From Azolla caroliniana (taxonomy: Eukaryota > Polypodiophyta): 64,000 bases of DNA. Below the pieces are notes generated by a model. The model ran no database searches. It was not told where the DNA came from and saw nothing but the letters and a program-made list of their open reading frames with translations. The position numbers and the translations under genes were made by a program. Below are positions 46,501 to 58,044 of the stretch, one piece after another. Location: NCBI GenBank assembly GCA_043228905.1, contig JBHGNT010000007.1:2976001-3040000 (forward strand), given 5' to 3'. Position 1 is the stretch's first letter, and every line of letters begins with the position of its first letter.

Positions 46501-49500
46501 TGTCTTTGACCACATGCCTGTCCGCAATGTGGTGACATGGAGTGCCATGATAAGTGCATGTGCGCGGCACAATGAAGCTGAGGATGCTCTACGTCATCTC
46601 TCATCCATGGAATTGCAAGGACATGTTCCAAGAAAGATAACACTTGTGAGTGCTCTTTCGGCATGTGCTAGTCTTGCCTCACAAGATGTGAGCTATGCCC
46701 TTCACACTCGAGCTGTGCTTAAAGGATTCGATATGGATGTGATAGTGGGAACTGCACTCATCCATACATATGGGAGATGTGGTAACTTGATGAGCTCTGA
46801 TGCAGTTTTTTGTAAAATGATAGAAAAGAATGCACTCTCATGGACGGCAATGATGGCCACTTATGGTATTCATGGAAGAAGTGACCGAATGCTGACTCTT
46901 TTTCAAGAGATGCATTCAGAAGGTTTTCTTCCTGACGACATTTGCTTCTTGTGTATCATGTCTGCATGTAGCCATCTTGGAATGTTGGATGAAGGTTGTG
47001 GAATATTTGGGTCCATGACTTGTGAGCATGGTATCCAACCAAAATTAGAGCATTTTAATAGTTTGGTTGATCTTCTTGGACGAATTGGAATGTTGGATGA
47101 AGGGGAGGTGGTGATCAGGGCTATGCCATGTGGAGCTAGTAGTGGTACATGGTTGAGCTTGCTTTCTGCATGTAAACTGCATTCTGATATGGAACGTGCC
47201 GAAAGGATTGCACATCGCGTCTTTCAACAAGATCCGCTAAATGCTGCTTCACTGTTGTTGCTCCCGAGAACTCGTTCGTCTTCTGTTATTGAGACCTCCT
47301 TGCTTGACATAGAGGACTAGACTAGTCTTTTAAGGACAGTAATTATTTACGTAGCTGAGTTTTCAAGAATGAGTTTCGTAGACGGCCTTCATTCGAAAAT
47401 CACTTTCAGATATCTTAAAGTGAAGGTATAGATAACTGAATCCAAGAATAGAGACACTAGAGGTTTCCTGTCACTCGGACATGAATGAAGGTTTATTACC
47501 GTTTAGTACAATTGGATTTCTCAAGTACCATGGGTGCACATGGAGCTGTCTTCTTGCCAACCCATTTTGTAAAATTCTCGTCTAGAGGTTTCCTGTCACC
47601 GGGTCATGAATGAAGGTTTATTACCTTTTAGTACAATTGGATTTCTCAAGGGCCATGGGCGCACATGGAGCTGTCTTCTTGCCAACTCATTTTGTAAAAT
47701 TCTTGTCTAGAGGTTTCCTGTCACTGGGACATGAATGAAGGCTTATTACCTTTTAGTACAATTGGATTTCTCAAGTACCATGGGTGCACATGGAGCTGTC
47801 TTCTTGCCAACCCAATTTGTGAAATTCTTGTCTAGCTCAAGAAACGAGGTCATAAGCAAGTGGCATTTTTTTGGCCCACACTGCATACTTTTCAACTCCT
47901 AAATAAGAAGCTCCAATCCACCGATCCAGGTATTCACTCATATTCTGAAAGATGTGTCATACTAATGGCGACATACCGATAGTGATGGGGTCCATGTCAT
48001 TTTGTTGGGCCATTTAGAGCAGAAAAGTATGAGGATCATATATTCCTTCGTATTGTATATGAAATCTTTGTTTGACTATGAGCCACATGCACAAAATTAA
48101 TGAAGCTATAGCCTATAGAATAGAATAGATGTTTTATCGTCCATGAGGAGGCCATTTGACCTATGGGACCAAATCAACTTATCATCTTGTATGTGACTGC
48201 AGAAAAAAATCTCTATGTGAAAATAATGCATGCACGTATGTGCTCACCCTTCTTGGTGGACATTTGAGTATGCACTCACATGATCATGCCCGATGCTTGT
48301 CTAACAAGTCATCATAATTTCTTGCGAATTACCTTATACCCAGAGCATGCAATAAGTAAGTGATATTCATTTCCACTAGGTTTTCGTTGCATATCTTGCA
48401 TATCTTCATATTTGGGTGATGATGCTATTATGCTACCTCAACACCTTACTTGCATAAGCAAATTCGATGAAATGTTAGGTTCTCTGAAAGCCAAGGCTTG
48501 TGGTCAAATCCCAGGGCCCAACCCTGGACATCTGGTGGAAACTACTAGGCTAGAGTATGGTAGTAGTAGAGGGAATTTTTGGTAGAGAGATGAAATGCAT
48601 AGAGGTTGAAAAGACACCAAAGGTGATGGCACTCTGCTGGGCCGACACTGATACTGAGATAGATAGATTTTATTATTGTCTTTGGAGGTCAATTATGACC
48701 TATGAGACCAGAAATATAACATTTTCATGTAATACATGTGAATGTGAGTAGCGACTCTCAATGTTCCAGAACTTTACTAATGATTTCCACAATCGAGAGT
48801 GCACCCTATGACTGTGAGAGAAATTCGTGTAAGGATTGATTGGGTCTGGTTGAAGATGTGTGGAAAATATAGCCGAATGTGGTCAAAGACAACATTGTAT
48901 CAAAGTGTGATGCTCAGACTTCCTACTAGTTTAGGACAAAGTGTGCATAGTCAACAACTATCAAGCCCCATCTCAAAATTGTAGTGAATGTGAGGTAAGT
49001 CACATGGAAGCAATGGCTTTGATGGCAGTAAGCGGATGGGCTCTATCATGTATTGATGTGTGTGGTTTCCTGGTTCGGCGAAGAATATGGTTGTCTTTCT
49101 TGTACTAAGAATAGTTCATTCAAATCTACGGATACACATACATGCCTGTCAATCAAATCTGAACTGAAACATGATTGGCATCAATGAGTGAAATCGCCCT
49201 GTGCTTTTTGATGAATCAAGAACAATGTGGTGGGCATTTTGATTTAACTTAAACATTATTTGGTTGCCCCAATTCCCACATCATTTACTTGCAAATTCAC
49301 CATCATTCAGTCGCCGATATTCCCAAATCATTGGACCAGTCTTATTCTACTTGGATTCTTCAATGTAGCTCTTTATTCCCTCAAGCTCCAAGGCCTTCTT
49401 AAATTGATCTGCTCCTTCTAAGGCTTGATCAGAAATCTAGAGGATAATGTTAAATATCATCTCTATTGTGTGAGGGATGTTATTTAATTAAAGCAATTCC

Positions 49501-50688
49501 AATATGGTGATCTCTGTTGATTCCAATGTCTTCTTTCCCTTATAATTTGGAGAAAATACATTGTGATGGTGAGTATGGACATTCTATAGAGAAATTGTGC
49601 AACTCAACCTCGTTTATAGTATTCTCTCTATGAAGTTTGGGGTTAGTTGCACTTAGCTATCATACGGTAGTTGATAAGTGGCACTGGTGTGATGCATTTA
49701 GAAGACATAGAACTCTTCTGATTCAACATTGTACTTCGAAAATTCGAATGGTTTGATGGCTATTCTATAAGGTATTTTGGCCGAGAAGTGCTGGGATAAT
49801 GAAGCAGCTGTAATGAAGGCTTGAATGGGTGACTCCTCAAGAGTATATCCAAGATTTTAAAAATCTGATCAACACAGCAGATGTGATGATATTTGTAATA
49901 CAAGAGAGATGAGCAGGTTGAAAACAAAATGTCATTAGACAGGGTAATATGCATGCACATTGTGCGAAACATATACATTGTATGCATGCATGTAGCATAG
50001 GTGCCAGCAACTTCCATTTGTTGCTGGTGGAAACAAAGAAACAAAATGTTTTAGAACTGGAGATTAGATTATGATAATTCTATACGAAGAATAACTATTC
50101 AAACTTCTGTGCTATTTTGGAAGTGTACTCGATTCATGGACAGATTATTGCTCAAAAATTGACTTGAGATTATATTATGAATGTGTGCTGACCAGGAAAG
50201 GCAAGCTATGTGCAAGATCTCAAATTGATCCTATGAGTTCTCAAGGTGGTCTTCCAAATAAAGATCCAGGTTCAGCCAAAACAAATTCCAGCTCTTCCGA
50301 AGTTGGCGGGACCCGGTTATCAAAAATTGTACTATCTTTCTGGAGAAATATAGTGGAGAAACTTGAGAGGGCACAGAGAAGGGCACCTTTGAAAGTGCTT
50401 TCCCTTCTCTTGGGCTACTATTCAGCAAATGCTCTTTCCACGCTTGTTGGGCAAACGGGGGATTGGGATATTTTGGTTGTTTGCCTTGCGGTTGCTTTAA
50501 TAGAGGGAATTGGATTTTTAACTTATCGTCTGCCTTTGGTATTGCACAAATTTCATGACTTCATACGCATGGTCAACTATTGGAAGTTGGGCCTGTCGCT
50601 AGGATTTATATTGGATAAGTTCAAGTTAGAAATGGAATTCCCATTTGAGGCGAATTGGAATGTATATATCCCTTCAATATTCTTTTGA
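43503..50688 (+). CDS. Ycf20-like plastid membrane protein, two exons with a 6.5-kb intron
   Basis: Ycf20-type proteins are small chloroplast membrane proteins; the land-plant versions are nuclear-encoded and some affect non-photochemical quenching. Exon 2 (50196-50688) is clear: 'RAPLKVLSLLLGYYSANALS', 'TLVGQTGDWDILVVC', 'ALIEGIGFLTYR' and 'NYWKLGLSLGFILDKFKLE' give about three membrane segments in family order. Exon 2 has no ATG before 50233, and starting there would omit a targeting sequence. The proposed exon 1 (43503-43675) starts with an ATG, encodes a Ser/Leu/Arg/Lys-rich, transit-peptide-like stretch ('MVTKNLFSCECIRIPYNMKN') and ends at AAG|GTATTT with phase 2, which fits the acceptor ACCAG|G at 50195/50196 (combined 221 aa). 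A non-coding leader exon with acceptor at 43477 is possible. Exon 2 confidence is high; the exon 1 link is inference. A complete PPR gene lies inside the intron on the same strand. Confidence 0.65.
44290..44590 (+). repeat. Left arm of a ~300-bp inverted repeat
   Basis: Its reverse complement matches 49240-49545 over most of its length. Shared pieces include 'ccagtccaatgatttgggaa' versus 'ttcccaaatcattggaccag', and 'gtgggaattggggcaaccaa' versus 'ttggttgccccaattcccac'. The arms enclose the PPR gene at 45725-47320. Confidence 0.85.
45725..47320 (+). CDS. PLS-class PPR protein with partial E domain, single exon (531 aa)
   Basis: Predicted mitochondrial or plastid RNA-binding protein. PPR units run from about residue 90 to 460, with typical anchors 'NQLVYMYGSCGAQQEA', 'RNVFSWNIMLG', 'GVAPDRVTFVNML', 'GTALITMYSKSGNMEKARSV', 'VRNVVTWSAMISACARH', 'NALSWTAMMATYGIHGRSD' and 'FLPDDICFLCIMSACSHLGM'. 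After 'PKLEHFNSLVDLLGRIGM' the E1-like stretch 'SGTWLSLLSACKLHSDMERA' follows, then the chain ends with a short Ser/Leu-rich tail; no complete E2 or DYW deaminase domain is present. Such proteins often work with a DYW partner supplied in trans. Residues 1-90 are low-complexity and may hold the targeting signal. It is more GC-rich than its surroundings. It lies in the proposed Ycf20-like intron and is flanked by an inverted repeat. Confidence 0.88.
   Translation: MAAAGEGAGGIREKMAWTNHTRPLNQGYIHHLCLYSATSKVCRPASKLTTTLAIHTHMSFEDEAGGSERDGDDDADFAHALERTSLASVPNDVDMPVDIASLLQYCARSRLLVHGQRLHHSALCGQGHHDHEGVFIQNQLVYMYGSCGAQQEAWALFSTTTHRNVFSWNIMLGLIASSHQHEHKYYCAARLFSQMLMEGVAPDRVTFVNMLSNPLPNMIRGGELLHAMLVGAELELDVVIGTALITMYSKSGNMEKARSVFDHMPVRNVVTWSAMISACARHNEAEDALRHLSSMELQGHVPRKITLVSALSACASLASQDVSYALHTRAVLKGFDMDVIVGTALIHTYGRCGNLMSSDAVFCKMIEKNALSWTAMMATYGIHGRSDRMLTLFQEMHSEGFLPDDICFLCIMSACSHLGMLDEGCGIFGSMTCEHGIQPKLEHFNSLVDLLGRIGMLDEGEVVIRAMPCGASSGTWLSLLSACKLHSDMERAERIAHRVFQQDPLNAASLLLLPRTRSSSVIETSLLDIED
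47457..47831. repeat. Three 125-bp tandem repeats behind the PPR gene
   Basis: Units begin with 'ctagaggtttcctgtcac' at 47457, 47582 and 47707, each exactly 125 bp, and share 'tttagtacaattggatttct' and 'catggagctgtcttcttgcc'. Only a few bases differ. The array starts 137 bp after the PPR stop codon and may be part of its 3' UTR. Confidence 0.93.
47832..49235. other. Non-coding part of the proposed Ycf20-like intron
   Basis: AT-rich with short open frames lacking domains. 'gtggtcaaatcccagggccc' near 48500 faintly resembles a SINE B-box but has no matching surroundings. Confidence 0.4.
49240..49545 (-). repeat. Right arm of the ~300-bp inverted repeat
   Basis: Reverse-complement partner of 44290-44590. 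The match is best from 49248 to about 49420 and fades toward 49545. Each arm carries a similar short open frame in the same relative direction ('PIFPNHWT', 'GFFNVALY'), which may mean that both derive from one mobile element. Confidence 0.8.
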
Positions 50689-51214
50689 TTACCAAAATTG
50701 GGTGAAATGTATATATCCCTCCCTTCTAAAGTTCTATATAAAAGTGAGAGCTTGCTTAATTTTGTCGCCATATCTAAATCAAGAAATCTTTCTCGTCAAA
50801 CATAACCTTGTCCAGCATGGTGTCAACTTCCTTGATTGCAAGTTTCACACACTGCGCATGTTTCTTTGAGGATATGCGCGAGTATTATGCCCAACTCTAG
50901 CAAATCAACATAGTTGTGATTCTGTACTAATATATTTTGAAAATATCAAAGTTATAAATTAAAGCTGGTTCATGTTCCCTGTTTGGTTAGTGTGCTTCAT
51001 TAATGCGAGTATCATATATGTTTGTAGATGATTACAACTTTGACAAGAGTAGTACTAATGATGCAACCCCCCTCATTCATAGATGATGCCAAGACATTGA
51101 ATCATTTATTAATGGGATTCACTTTTTGGTGAAACAATTTAGCTTCTAAATACGTTAATGTTAGTGGTTCTTAATATGTAGCTTTCCATTTTCCCATATG
51201 CTCGCCACATTTCA

Positions 51215-51252
<38 letters not shown>

Positions 51253-51761
51253 TATAGATCATCAATATTGCAATGTTGCTTTAAGTAGTGCATTATATTC
51301 TTATGATTCATGTTGGAGCTGATTATATGTATATATTCATCTATCTGCCTGTCTATGATTCTTGATGATGAGACTTTCATATCGTTCAAGCTGAAAATAT
51401 TGGGGCTAGCCTCATTTTGATGGTGCATACTGCGTTCAGATTCCCCATTGAGCTACATACAGAGTTGGTTGCAGAACTATCCAAATATTTTAGCTTTTCT
51501 TGACACAATTACCTTGCACAAGGAAGGAGGTATACTAAGAAAGAGCTCGATATGCATATTGATGTAAAAGGGTAGGATATAGCCCATACATACTGAAAAA
51601 CATAGTTCACATTTCACCTGAACCAATACTGCATACATACTAAGAACCGATTCAGGCAATGCTCACATCTCTACTACTTTGAGATGCGCCTTCAATTTGA
51701 TTCTGATCTATTTCTTGCATTGGTCGATTGAATCGATCAATGGATCAAAGGCATTCGATTG

Positions 51762-51798
<37 letters not shown>

Positions 51799-52090
51799 AG
51801 CTGAAGAATAGACAAAAGAGGTACTCATTTTATTCCATTCTTGGATTGAGAGAGTAGTACATTCTCCCCATTCATTCACTCAGTCATAGGAGGATTAGAA
51901 GAAGAAGAAGAAGAAGAAGATAATTTTTATAACAGTTCAATTTCACTCATATACATGCATATAAAGTAGTTGAGATTAGCTGTGACAGAGGCACCATTGT
52001 TATTTTTGGGAGAGACAAGAGACAAGAGTAACAGAGTCTCACAAAGAGAGACAGAGGAAGAGGAGGAAGAGGAGGACATGGATCCTTTTT
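50689..52090. other. Intergenic with TA and GA microsatellites
   Basis: TA run at about 51217-51250, GA run at about 51764-51795 and GAA runs near 51899-51918. No gene recognised. It includes the 3' flanks of the convergent Ycf20-like and glycine-rich genes. Confidence 0.5.
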
Positions 52091-52093
52091 CCA

Positions 52094-53083
52094 TCAGTTG
52101 GGTGCGCAGTAGGCACCGCAACGATACTGACAATCGTAGCGACAAACGCCGCCACCCCTCCTCCCTCTACCGCCACCTCCGCCACCTCCGCCGCCGCCCT
52201 GGAGGTGCCGCCCGTTCTGGCGTGTAGTTGCGCCGCCGCCACCTCCACCTCCACCACCTCCTTTGTTTCCTCCGCCGCCTCCTCCTCCGCCGCCGCCGCC
52301 GCTTCCTTGGCCGGGGCAGAATCCGACGCACACATTGTGACCCCCACCTCCTCCTCCGCCTCCGCCTCCTCCTCCTCCGGTGTTCCCGCCGCCGCCGCCT
52401 CCGCCTCCTCCTCCGGTGTTCCCGCCACCGCCACCGCCTCCGCCTCCTCCGGTGTTCCCGCCACCACCACCGCCACCTCCTCCTCCGGTGTTACCGCCGC
52501 CGCCGCCTCCGCCACCTCCTCCTCCGGTGTTACCGCCACCGCCACCGCCACCTCCTCCTCCGGTGTTACCGCCACCTCCACCGCCTCCTCCTCCTCCTCC
52601 TCCGGTGTTACCACCGCCGCCGCCGCCACCGCCTCCCCCTCCGGTGTTCCCACCACCACCGCCTCCGCCTCCGCCACCGCCGCCTCCAGGCCCTCTATTG
52701 AAGCCTCCGGGTCCTCTGTTGAAGCCTCCAGGCCCGCCTCCTCCTCCTCCTCCTCCTCCTCCTCCTCCTCCTCCTCCTCCTCCATTATTATTAGAATTGC
52801 AGAAGCCTGGGCATATGAGAGGAGCGCCTCGGCAGCGGCCGTATTGGCAGATGGGGAACCTGGGGCGGCCGCCGCCACCGAACTGCTCCACCTGTGCACT
52901 CACCATCACTCTCCCCTCCTCCTTCTTCTTCTTCTCCTCCGTCAATAATGCTGCCGCCGCCTCCTCCGCCTCGGAGTGGTCCCCATCACCATGATTGCTT
53001 GAAGCCAGCACATGGCAAGTAGCAGCACATGACAATGCCAATGCCAATGCCAATGCCAATGCCAGGAGCAGCAGGGGCCGCAT
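52094..53083 (-). CDS. Secreted glycine-rich protein with Cys-containing ends (329 aa)
   Basis: The ATG at 53083 opens a signal peptide ('MRPLLLLALALALALALSCA') followed by an acidic/Lys segment ('EEKKKKEEGRVMVSAQ'). Then come a Cys-rich block 'PICQYGRCRGAPLICPGFC', a long polyglycine region broken by 'NTGG' about every 11-13 residues (seven times), a second Cys block 'HNVCVGFCPGQG', more glycine, and the C-terminal Cys block 'GVCRYDCQYRCGAYCAPN'. This order fits an extracellular structural (cell-wall) glycine-rich protein, with Cys blocks that could be cross-linked. A TATA-like 'ggaataaata' (minus strand) at 53111-53120 supports the start. The opposite strand has long Pro/Ser/Ala frames that mirror the repeat and are not genes. 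A specific function cannot be given. Confidence 0.75.
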   Translation of the reverse strand: MRPLLLLALALALALALSCAATCHVLASSNHGDGDHSEAEEAAAALLTEEKKKKEEGRVMVSAQVEQFGGGGRPRFPICQYGRCRGAPLICPGFCNSNNNGGGGGGGGGGGGGGGGGPGGFNRGPGGFNRGPGGGGGGGGGGGGGNTGGGGGGGGGGGNTGGGGGGGGGGGGNTGGGGGGGGGGNTGGGGGGGGGGGNTGGGGGGGGGGNTGGGGGGGGGGNTGGGGGGGGGGNTGGGGGGGGGGGGGHNVCVGFCPGQGSGGGGGGGGGGGNKGGGGGGGGGGATTRQNGRHLQGGGGGGGGGGRGRRGGGVCRYDCQYRCGAYCAPN

Positions 53084-53110
53084 TTCTTCCTTCCTCCCTC
53101 CCTCCCAGTC

Positions 53111-53120
53111 TATTTATTCC
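53111..53120 (-). promoter_or_regulatory. TATA-like element of the glycine-rich protein gene
   Basis: The minus strand reads 'ggaataaata', 28-37 bp upstream of the start codon. The leader would then be very short, so a start codon slightly downstream, or another promoter, is possible. Confidence 0.35.
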
Positions 53121-53224
53121 CTTCCGAGTACTTGAGATTGAGGAGCACAATGCGTGAGAGAGAGAGAATGAGAGACTCTGAGAGAGTATTTAATCTATTG
53201 ATGGCAAGAGATGAGGAATGGAAG

Positions 53225-53257
<33 letters not shown>

Positions 53258-53463
53258 TGTATACTTAGAAGAAAGGGAGAATCTGAGGAAGGATGCTGAA
53301 GATGATGCTGAAGAAAGAGTGTAGGCAAGTAAGGATGAGATTGCTCTACATTGCGAAAGCATTACAGCTTCTTCTCTTTTTATACTGAAGTTTTGGGTGG
53401 GGGGTAGGAGATAGGGATGTGTGTGTGTGTGAGAGAGAGAGAGACAGAAAAAGAGAGAGAGAG

Positions 53464-53500
<37 letters not shown>

Positions 53501-53983
53501 TGATGGATAGATGAGAGATGATGGATGGAGGAGGAAGAGGAGGTGGGTTTCCTTCACGAATATACATATGTATATATGAACAAAAGAATTGGATAGATAT
53601 ACATACATATATCATCATCATATAGATGTACACATATAAGGTAGAGAGGAAGACTTTTGTCTGTCTACAGAAGAATCAGAGTGATGGTGGTGGTGAATAA
53701 GAAAGAAAAAGACCCCTACCCCTACCCCTACCCCTACCCCCACCATATACCTTACTCTTCTCTCTCTCTCTCTCTCTCTGCTCTGGTCAATCAACAAGTA
53801 AGTTGGTGGGCACTCTTCTTCTTCTCCTCCAACTACTGCTACTACTACAGTCTATAATTACAATTTGTGTTGCATTGCATTTAATGTATGCCCCACCACC
53901 CTCCCTACTCATCCATCCCTATTACCACAGTCTCCTACTTACTTAAGAGTTAGTACTACTACTACTACTACTACCACAATTAG

Positions 53984-54030
<47 letters not shown>

Positions 54031-54664
54031 TTAGTACTACTACTACCACAATTAGGAGAGAGAGAGAGAGTCTCTCTCCCTTTCTAAAATGGTCAATAAG
54101 TAAGGAAGAAGGAAGGGCCCATCCATCATATGTACATTTCTGCATCTATCCATTCCATGCCATGTATATACAGTTGCATTGTTGAGTGTGTTCTTTTGTG
54201 TCATTTAATGCCATTGCATGGATAGAGAGAGAGAGAGAGAGAGATGAGAAAACAGACATTAGGGGGGGAAAAAAAGTATGTATATGCATGCAGGTGTGTT
54301 ATGATATGGATATACAAATAAATGCTCTTAGAAATTAGACCTACAACTGCATGCAAAGTCAACAACAACAAGTGTGTGGGTGTGTGCTATGTGTAGTAGT
54401 GAATGATATTTTCATAGATAGCTATACATAGATGAATTGAGAGAGAGAGAGACATAGAAAGAGAGGATGTGTGTGTGTGTGTGTCTTTTTTTGGTTTTCA
54501 TTTAAGAGGCACCGCGTGGAGAAGAGAAGAGGAGAGGGGGTAAGTGAAGAAAATCCCACAAGTTACACCTACTCTTCTCTTCTCTTTCCTTTTTTAAGGC
54601 TCTTTGTCTCCTTCTTCATCAACTCCTCCCAATCCTTATCCATACACACATATACATACATACA

Positions 54665-54695
<31 letters not shown>

Positions 54696-54785
54696 GTATG
54701 TATGTATGTATGTGTATATATATATATATATTGCACATACATACATTATTATGGTGTGCTTCTTAATCTAACTCTCGGTAGCTGA
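53121..54785. repeat. Microsatellite field upstream of the glycine-rich gene
   Basis: ATGT/TATG run (53229-53262), GA and GT runs (53418-53500), CCCTAC run (about 53713-53740), CT run (53760-53780), ACT run (53953-53974), GA runs (53989-54027, 54224-54244), GT run (54470-54485), ATAC/TATG inverted pair (54650-54712) and TA run (54715-54731). No gene is supported; open frames are repeat artefacts. Confidence 0.85.
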
Positions 54786-57700
54786 TTGATTGATCCATCC
54801 ATCCATTCGATCTGATCCGATCCAATCCCACGATCTCGCTCTCCCTCCTTCCCTATGTGCGCGTCATCGCCCATGTGCAAATAGTCAACTTGCCCCTTTC
54901 GATCAACATCACGCGGCAGAGGACTTGATTTATGCAATCTCCGACCTTTGCACTTTCCAATACACGGGTCGAGGTCTCTGCTCTTTTAAAGTCTCGACCA
55001 GGATGAATGTACCTAGGGTGGTTTCATTAATGACAATGTTGCTTTAGCTCTTTCAAAAGGCTTCCTCTGTGTGTGTGTGTCGCCAGGGGGAAAAAAAGTC
55101 TACTCTGAAAAGTTATTGTAGAGGTCATGTTCGTGAGGACACACATAACTTTCTAGCTTTTCATTAGGAAACATAATTTCTTTTACCAACCAATAACTCC
55201 TCTTACGTCGGTGTTTTGCGTACAGAAAAGATGGCTAATGTCTCCCCCAATTGCATAGTCACCGTAGGATGTCCATCTATTTATTTCTAGACTCTTGTTT
55301 GCCACCCACAATCTTATTTGTTAATCCATTTAATTCATCAATAAACATGTCTTCAAGACATGAGAGTCGATGTATCTCATAGTGCATAAGGTCTTCTTTA
55401 CTAACAATCGATATATTCCTTTTTGTAGGACTTTACGTCCATCCAGTTCAAGTTTGCAATCAAATTTCCAAGGATGAAACCACCATGTTTTCAAGCTAGT
55501 GTCTCCTATCAACATCATTGCACAGTTTTTGTCCTTGGTTCATCTTTGACGCATAATAGTGGTAAAATTTATGAAAACTCAATTGTATGCATTAATTAAA
55601 GACATGTATATGACATTATGTGTATGCGAAAATGGTAATCAATTTGTATGCAATTGCTTCCGGTTGATGAATGATTAATGGAAATAACATTAATTCGTGC
55701 AATGGTGCCACTTGATGAATGAATAATGGAAATAGCATTAATATGTCTAGATGTCTCAAGTTATCATGATCCCGCTTTTCTCAAATTAACTTCTTCATTC
55801 AAACTTTCTAACATGTTATGACATTCAATTACCACGGGGCGACCACCCATAAGTCTTAAGCTCAACTCTTGATCCAACATCATCAAAGAAAATTTGTTGT
55901 ATGTCAATGTAGAATGATGTTCTCCAAACTCTCAAAGAATGAACCATTGATTGTTAGGACTTTAAAATCATGTAATTAATGCGAGATGCACTACAATAAC
56001 TTGAAAGGGGTAAGGGTCCAGGGACAAATCATTTGCAATTCACTTTGAGGCTACATTTTTTTGAGACCATGGTGAACATTGCAAGAAGGTCACAAATTTA
56101 AATGTCTTGTCCTTTTTTTGACATTGAGGTGCTTTTGATAGAGCTAGTTACACATAAGAAAGTAACTAGGAATCCAAGAGTAGTACAAGTTTGAAATGGA
56201 AATCTCCTAAACTCGTGTTATTACTCATCTTCTATGTTACAATTGGTTCCTCTCTCGAGGATCACAAATGCTCCATCATTCTCAAGGTTATAAGGTCCCC
56301 ATAATGACAAGAAGTCATGATTAAGCTCTAACTTTGGTATTTCAAAATGTGACTGAAAGACCCGCCCAAATAATTTCTGAGATTTGGATAGAAATTGTGC
56401 ATAATCTCAATGGTTCTTTGGATAATATAAAAGGCAATATGCAACATGCAGATCTCAAACAATTGGAGTTTCATGCCACTTGGGACTAGGAATAGGCAAA
56501 GGCTTGGCTCAAGCCTAAATCGAGCCGTTAAACCAGTTTAAACTAGTTTAGTGGCTCATCTCGGTTTGGGCAAAATTTGACAGATAAAACCAAGCCTAAA
56601 AAACAAAGAAATACGTATATTGATTAAGTAATTCATATTTGTTTAATTAATAGTCTCGCAAGACAGGAAGGGATGTGAAAATATAAAAACAAAAAGAAGG
56701 AGATGAAGAAGGTGAAAGAAGAAAAAAAAGGAAACCAAAATTTAATGGTGGTTTGGGCCAAACCAGTTTGTCTTGGTCCTTGGATAAGGCCAAACTTGTT
56801 CAACCTAGGGATCGGTTTGGTTTGGTTGGGTCTAGGTTTAAGAACCCCCAAACCGGTTTGGCTTGGATAAGGCCAAACCAGTTAAGCCCAAACCGAACCA
56901 TTGCCGACTCCTACCTGAGAGAGGCATATTTTATAGACGGATTTTTTATAAGTATGTATTGAGGTGGAGTGGTTCTAATGTACACCGAAGTATTTATTTA
57001 AGCCAACGGTTAGAATTTAGAAAAGGGGCTCATTATTGAAAAGTACATCTTTCTTTTATTTATAGCCTTAGGGTGTTTCTTAATGCTAACCTAGTAACTT
57101 TTTTTGGAAAAAAAAACTCTAACTTTTGTAGGACAATCTATTGGAAGAAATATTAGCTCATAATTGTAACCCAATCATGTACTATGATGTTGTATGCCAT
57201 TGGGTTATGAAGAGCCTCTACAAACTCATTTCAATTTTAGGAAGTTACAAATTATCTTGAGGGGTTTATTTTCCCCTAAAAAAAACGCTTGCTCACACAA
57301 ATCTTGCGACCTTAATGAAATAAAATTTCTTGAACATATATACATAACGTCATGCATTCAAATCCTAAAATTTGTCATCTTTATTAAATCATATATTGCT
57401 TTTCCTAAACTACATACCACATGGTCTCCAAATAGTCCCCGTAGATGTCTCAAAGAAAGCCTTTACACTTCTTTGAACTCACTTGCACAAGTCAACATGG
57501 CATTAGAATACAACAAATATGAAGATATGCAAGGTATATTATGGAGACTCGGTGGACAATGAAACTTGCTTTCATATGCATAGCATTTAATGTGTTCCAT
57601 AAAATTTATGATGATTTAGGTTGTTTCCTTTTAGGGTTTCTTGCAACATTGTAGGATTTCCTTGTTCTATGTTTCCGGCTTTCATCCACATTGCATATGT

Positions 57701-58040
57701 AGGCTTTCTTTCTTTTTATGTTTTCATTGTTTCTTTCCTCGCATTTTAGAGTTTTTAAGGTTTGTTGCATTTTTTGGTTTCTTTCCTCTCTTTTTAATGC
57801 AGACAAGTAACTATATTTCTCTCTCTATCAATTGAAGACTCTTTAAAGTAAACTCTAAACTTGATGACTGACTCAATAAAACATATAAGATAACACTTCA
57901 TAATAAACTTTGAAGAGACTTTACCATGTTTCCACACACTCAATAGAAGAATGAGGTGACAATATGTCACCATGTTATTAAGAATACAAAGATTAGGGTC
58001 CTAACTTATAATTAGGGAAATGGTTAAGGAGAGAGAGAGT
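54786..58040. other. Intergenic, no gene recognised
   Basis: AT-rich, with short open frames only. Near 56515-56895 there is a self-similar stretch rich in 'aaaccagttt' and 'aaccggtttggcttgg', with 'ttggataaggccaaac' occurring twice (about 56782 and 56861), probably a decayed repeat element. The frame at 57194-57562 has no recognisable domain. Confidence 0.45.
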
Positions 58041-58044
58041 GTGT

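Noticed and set aside
52205-52994. Long plus-strand frames over the glycine-rich gene (Pro-rich, Ser/Ala-rich and Arg/Leu-rich)
   Set aside because: They mirror the GGN repeat of the minus-strand gene. Only the minus frame has a signal peptide, ordered Cys blocks and a TATA-like element.
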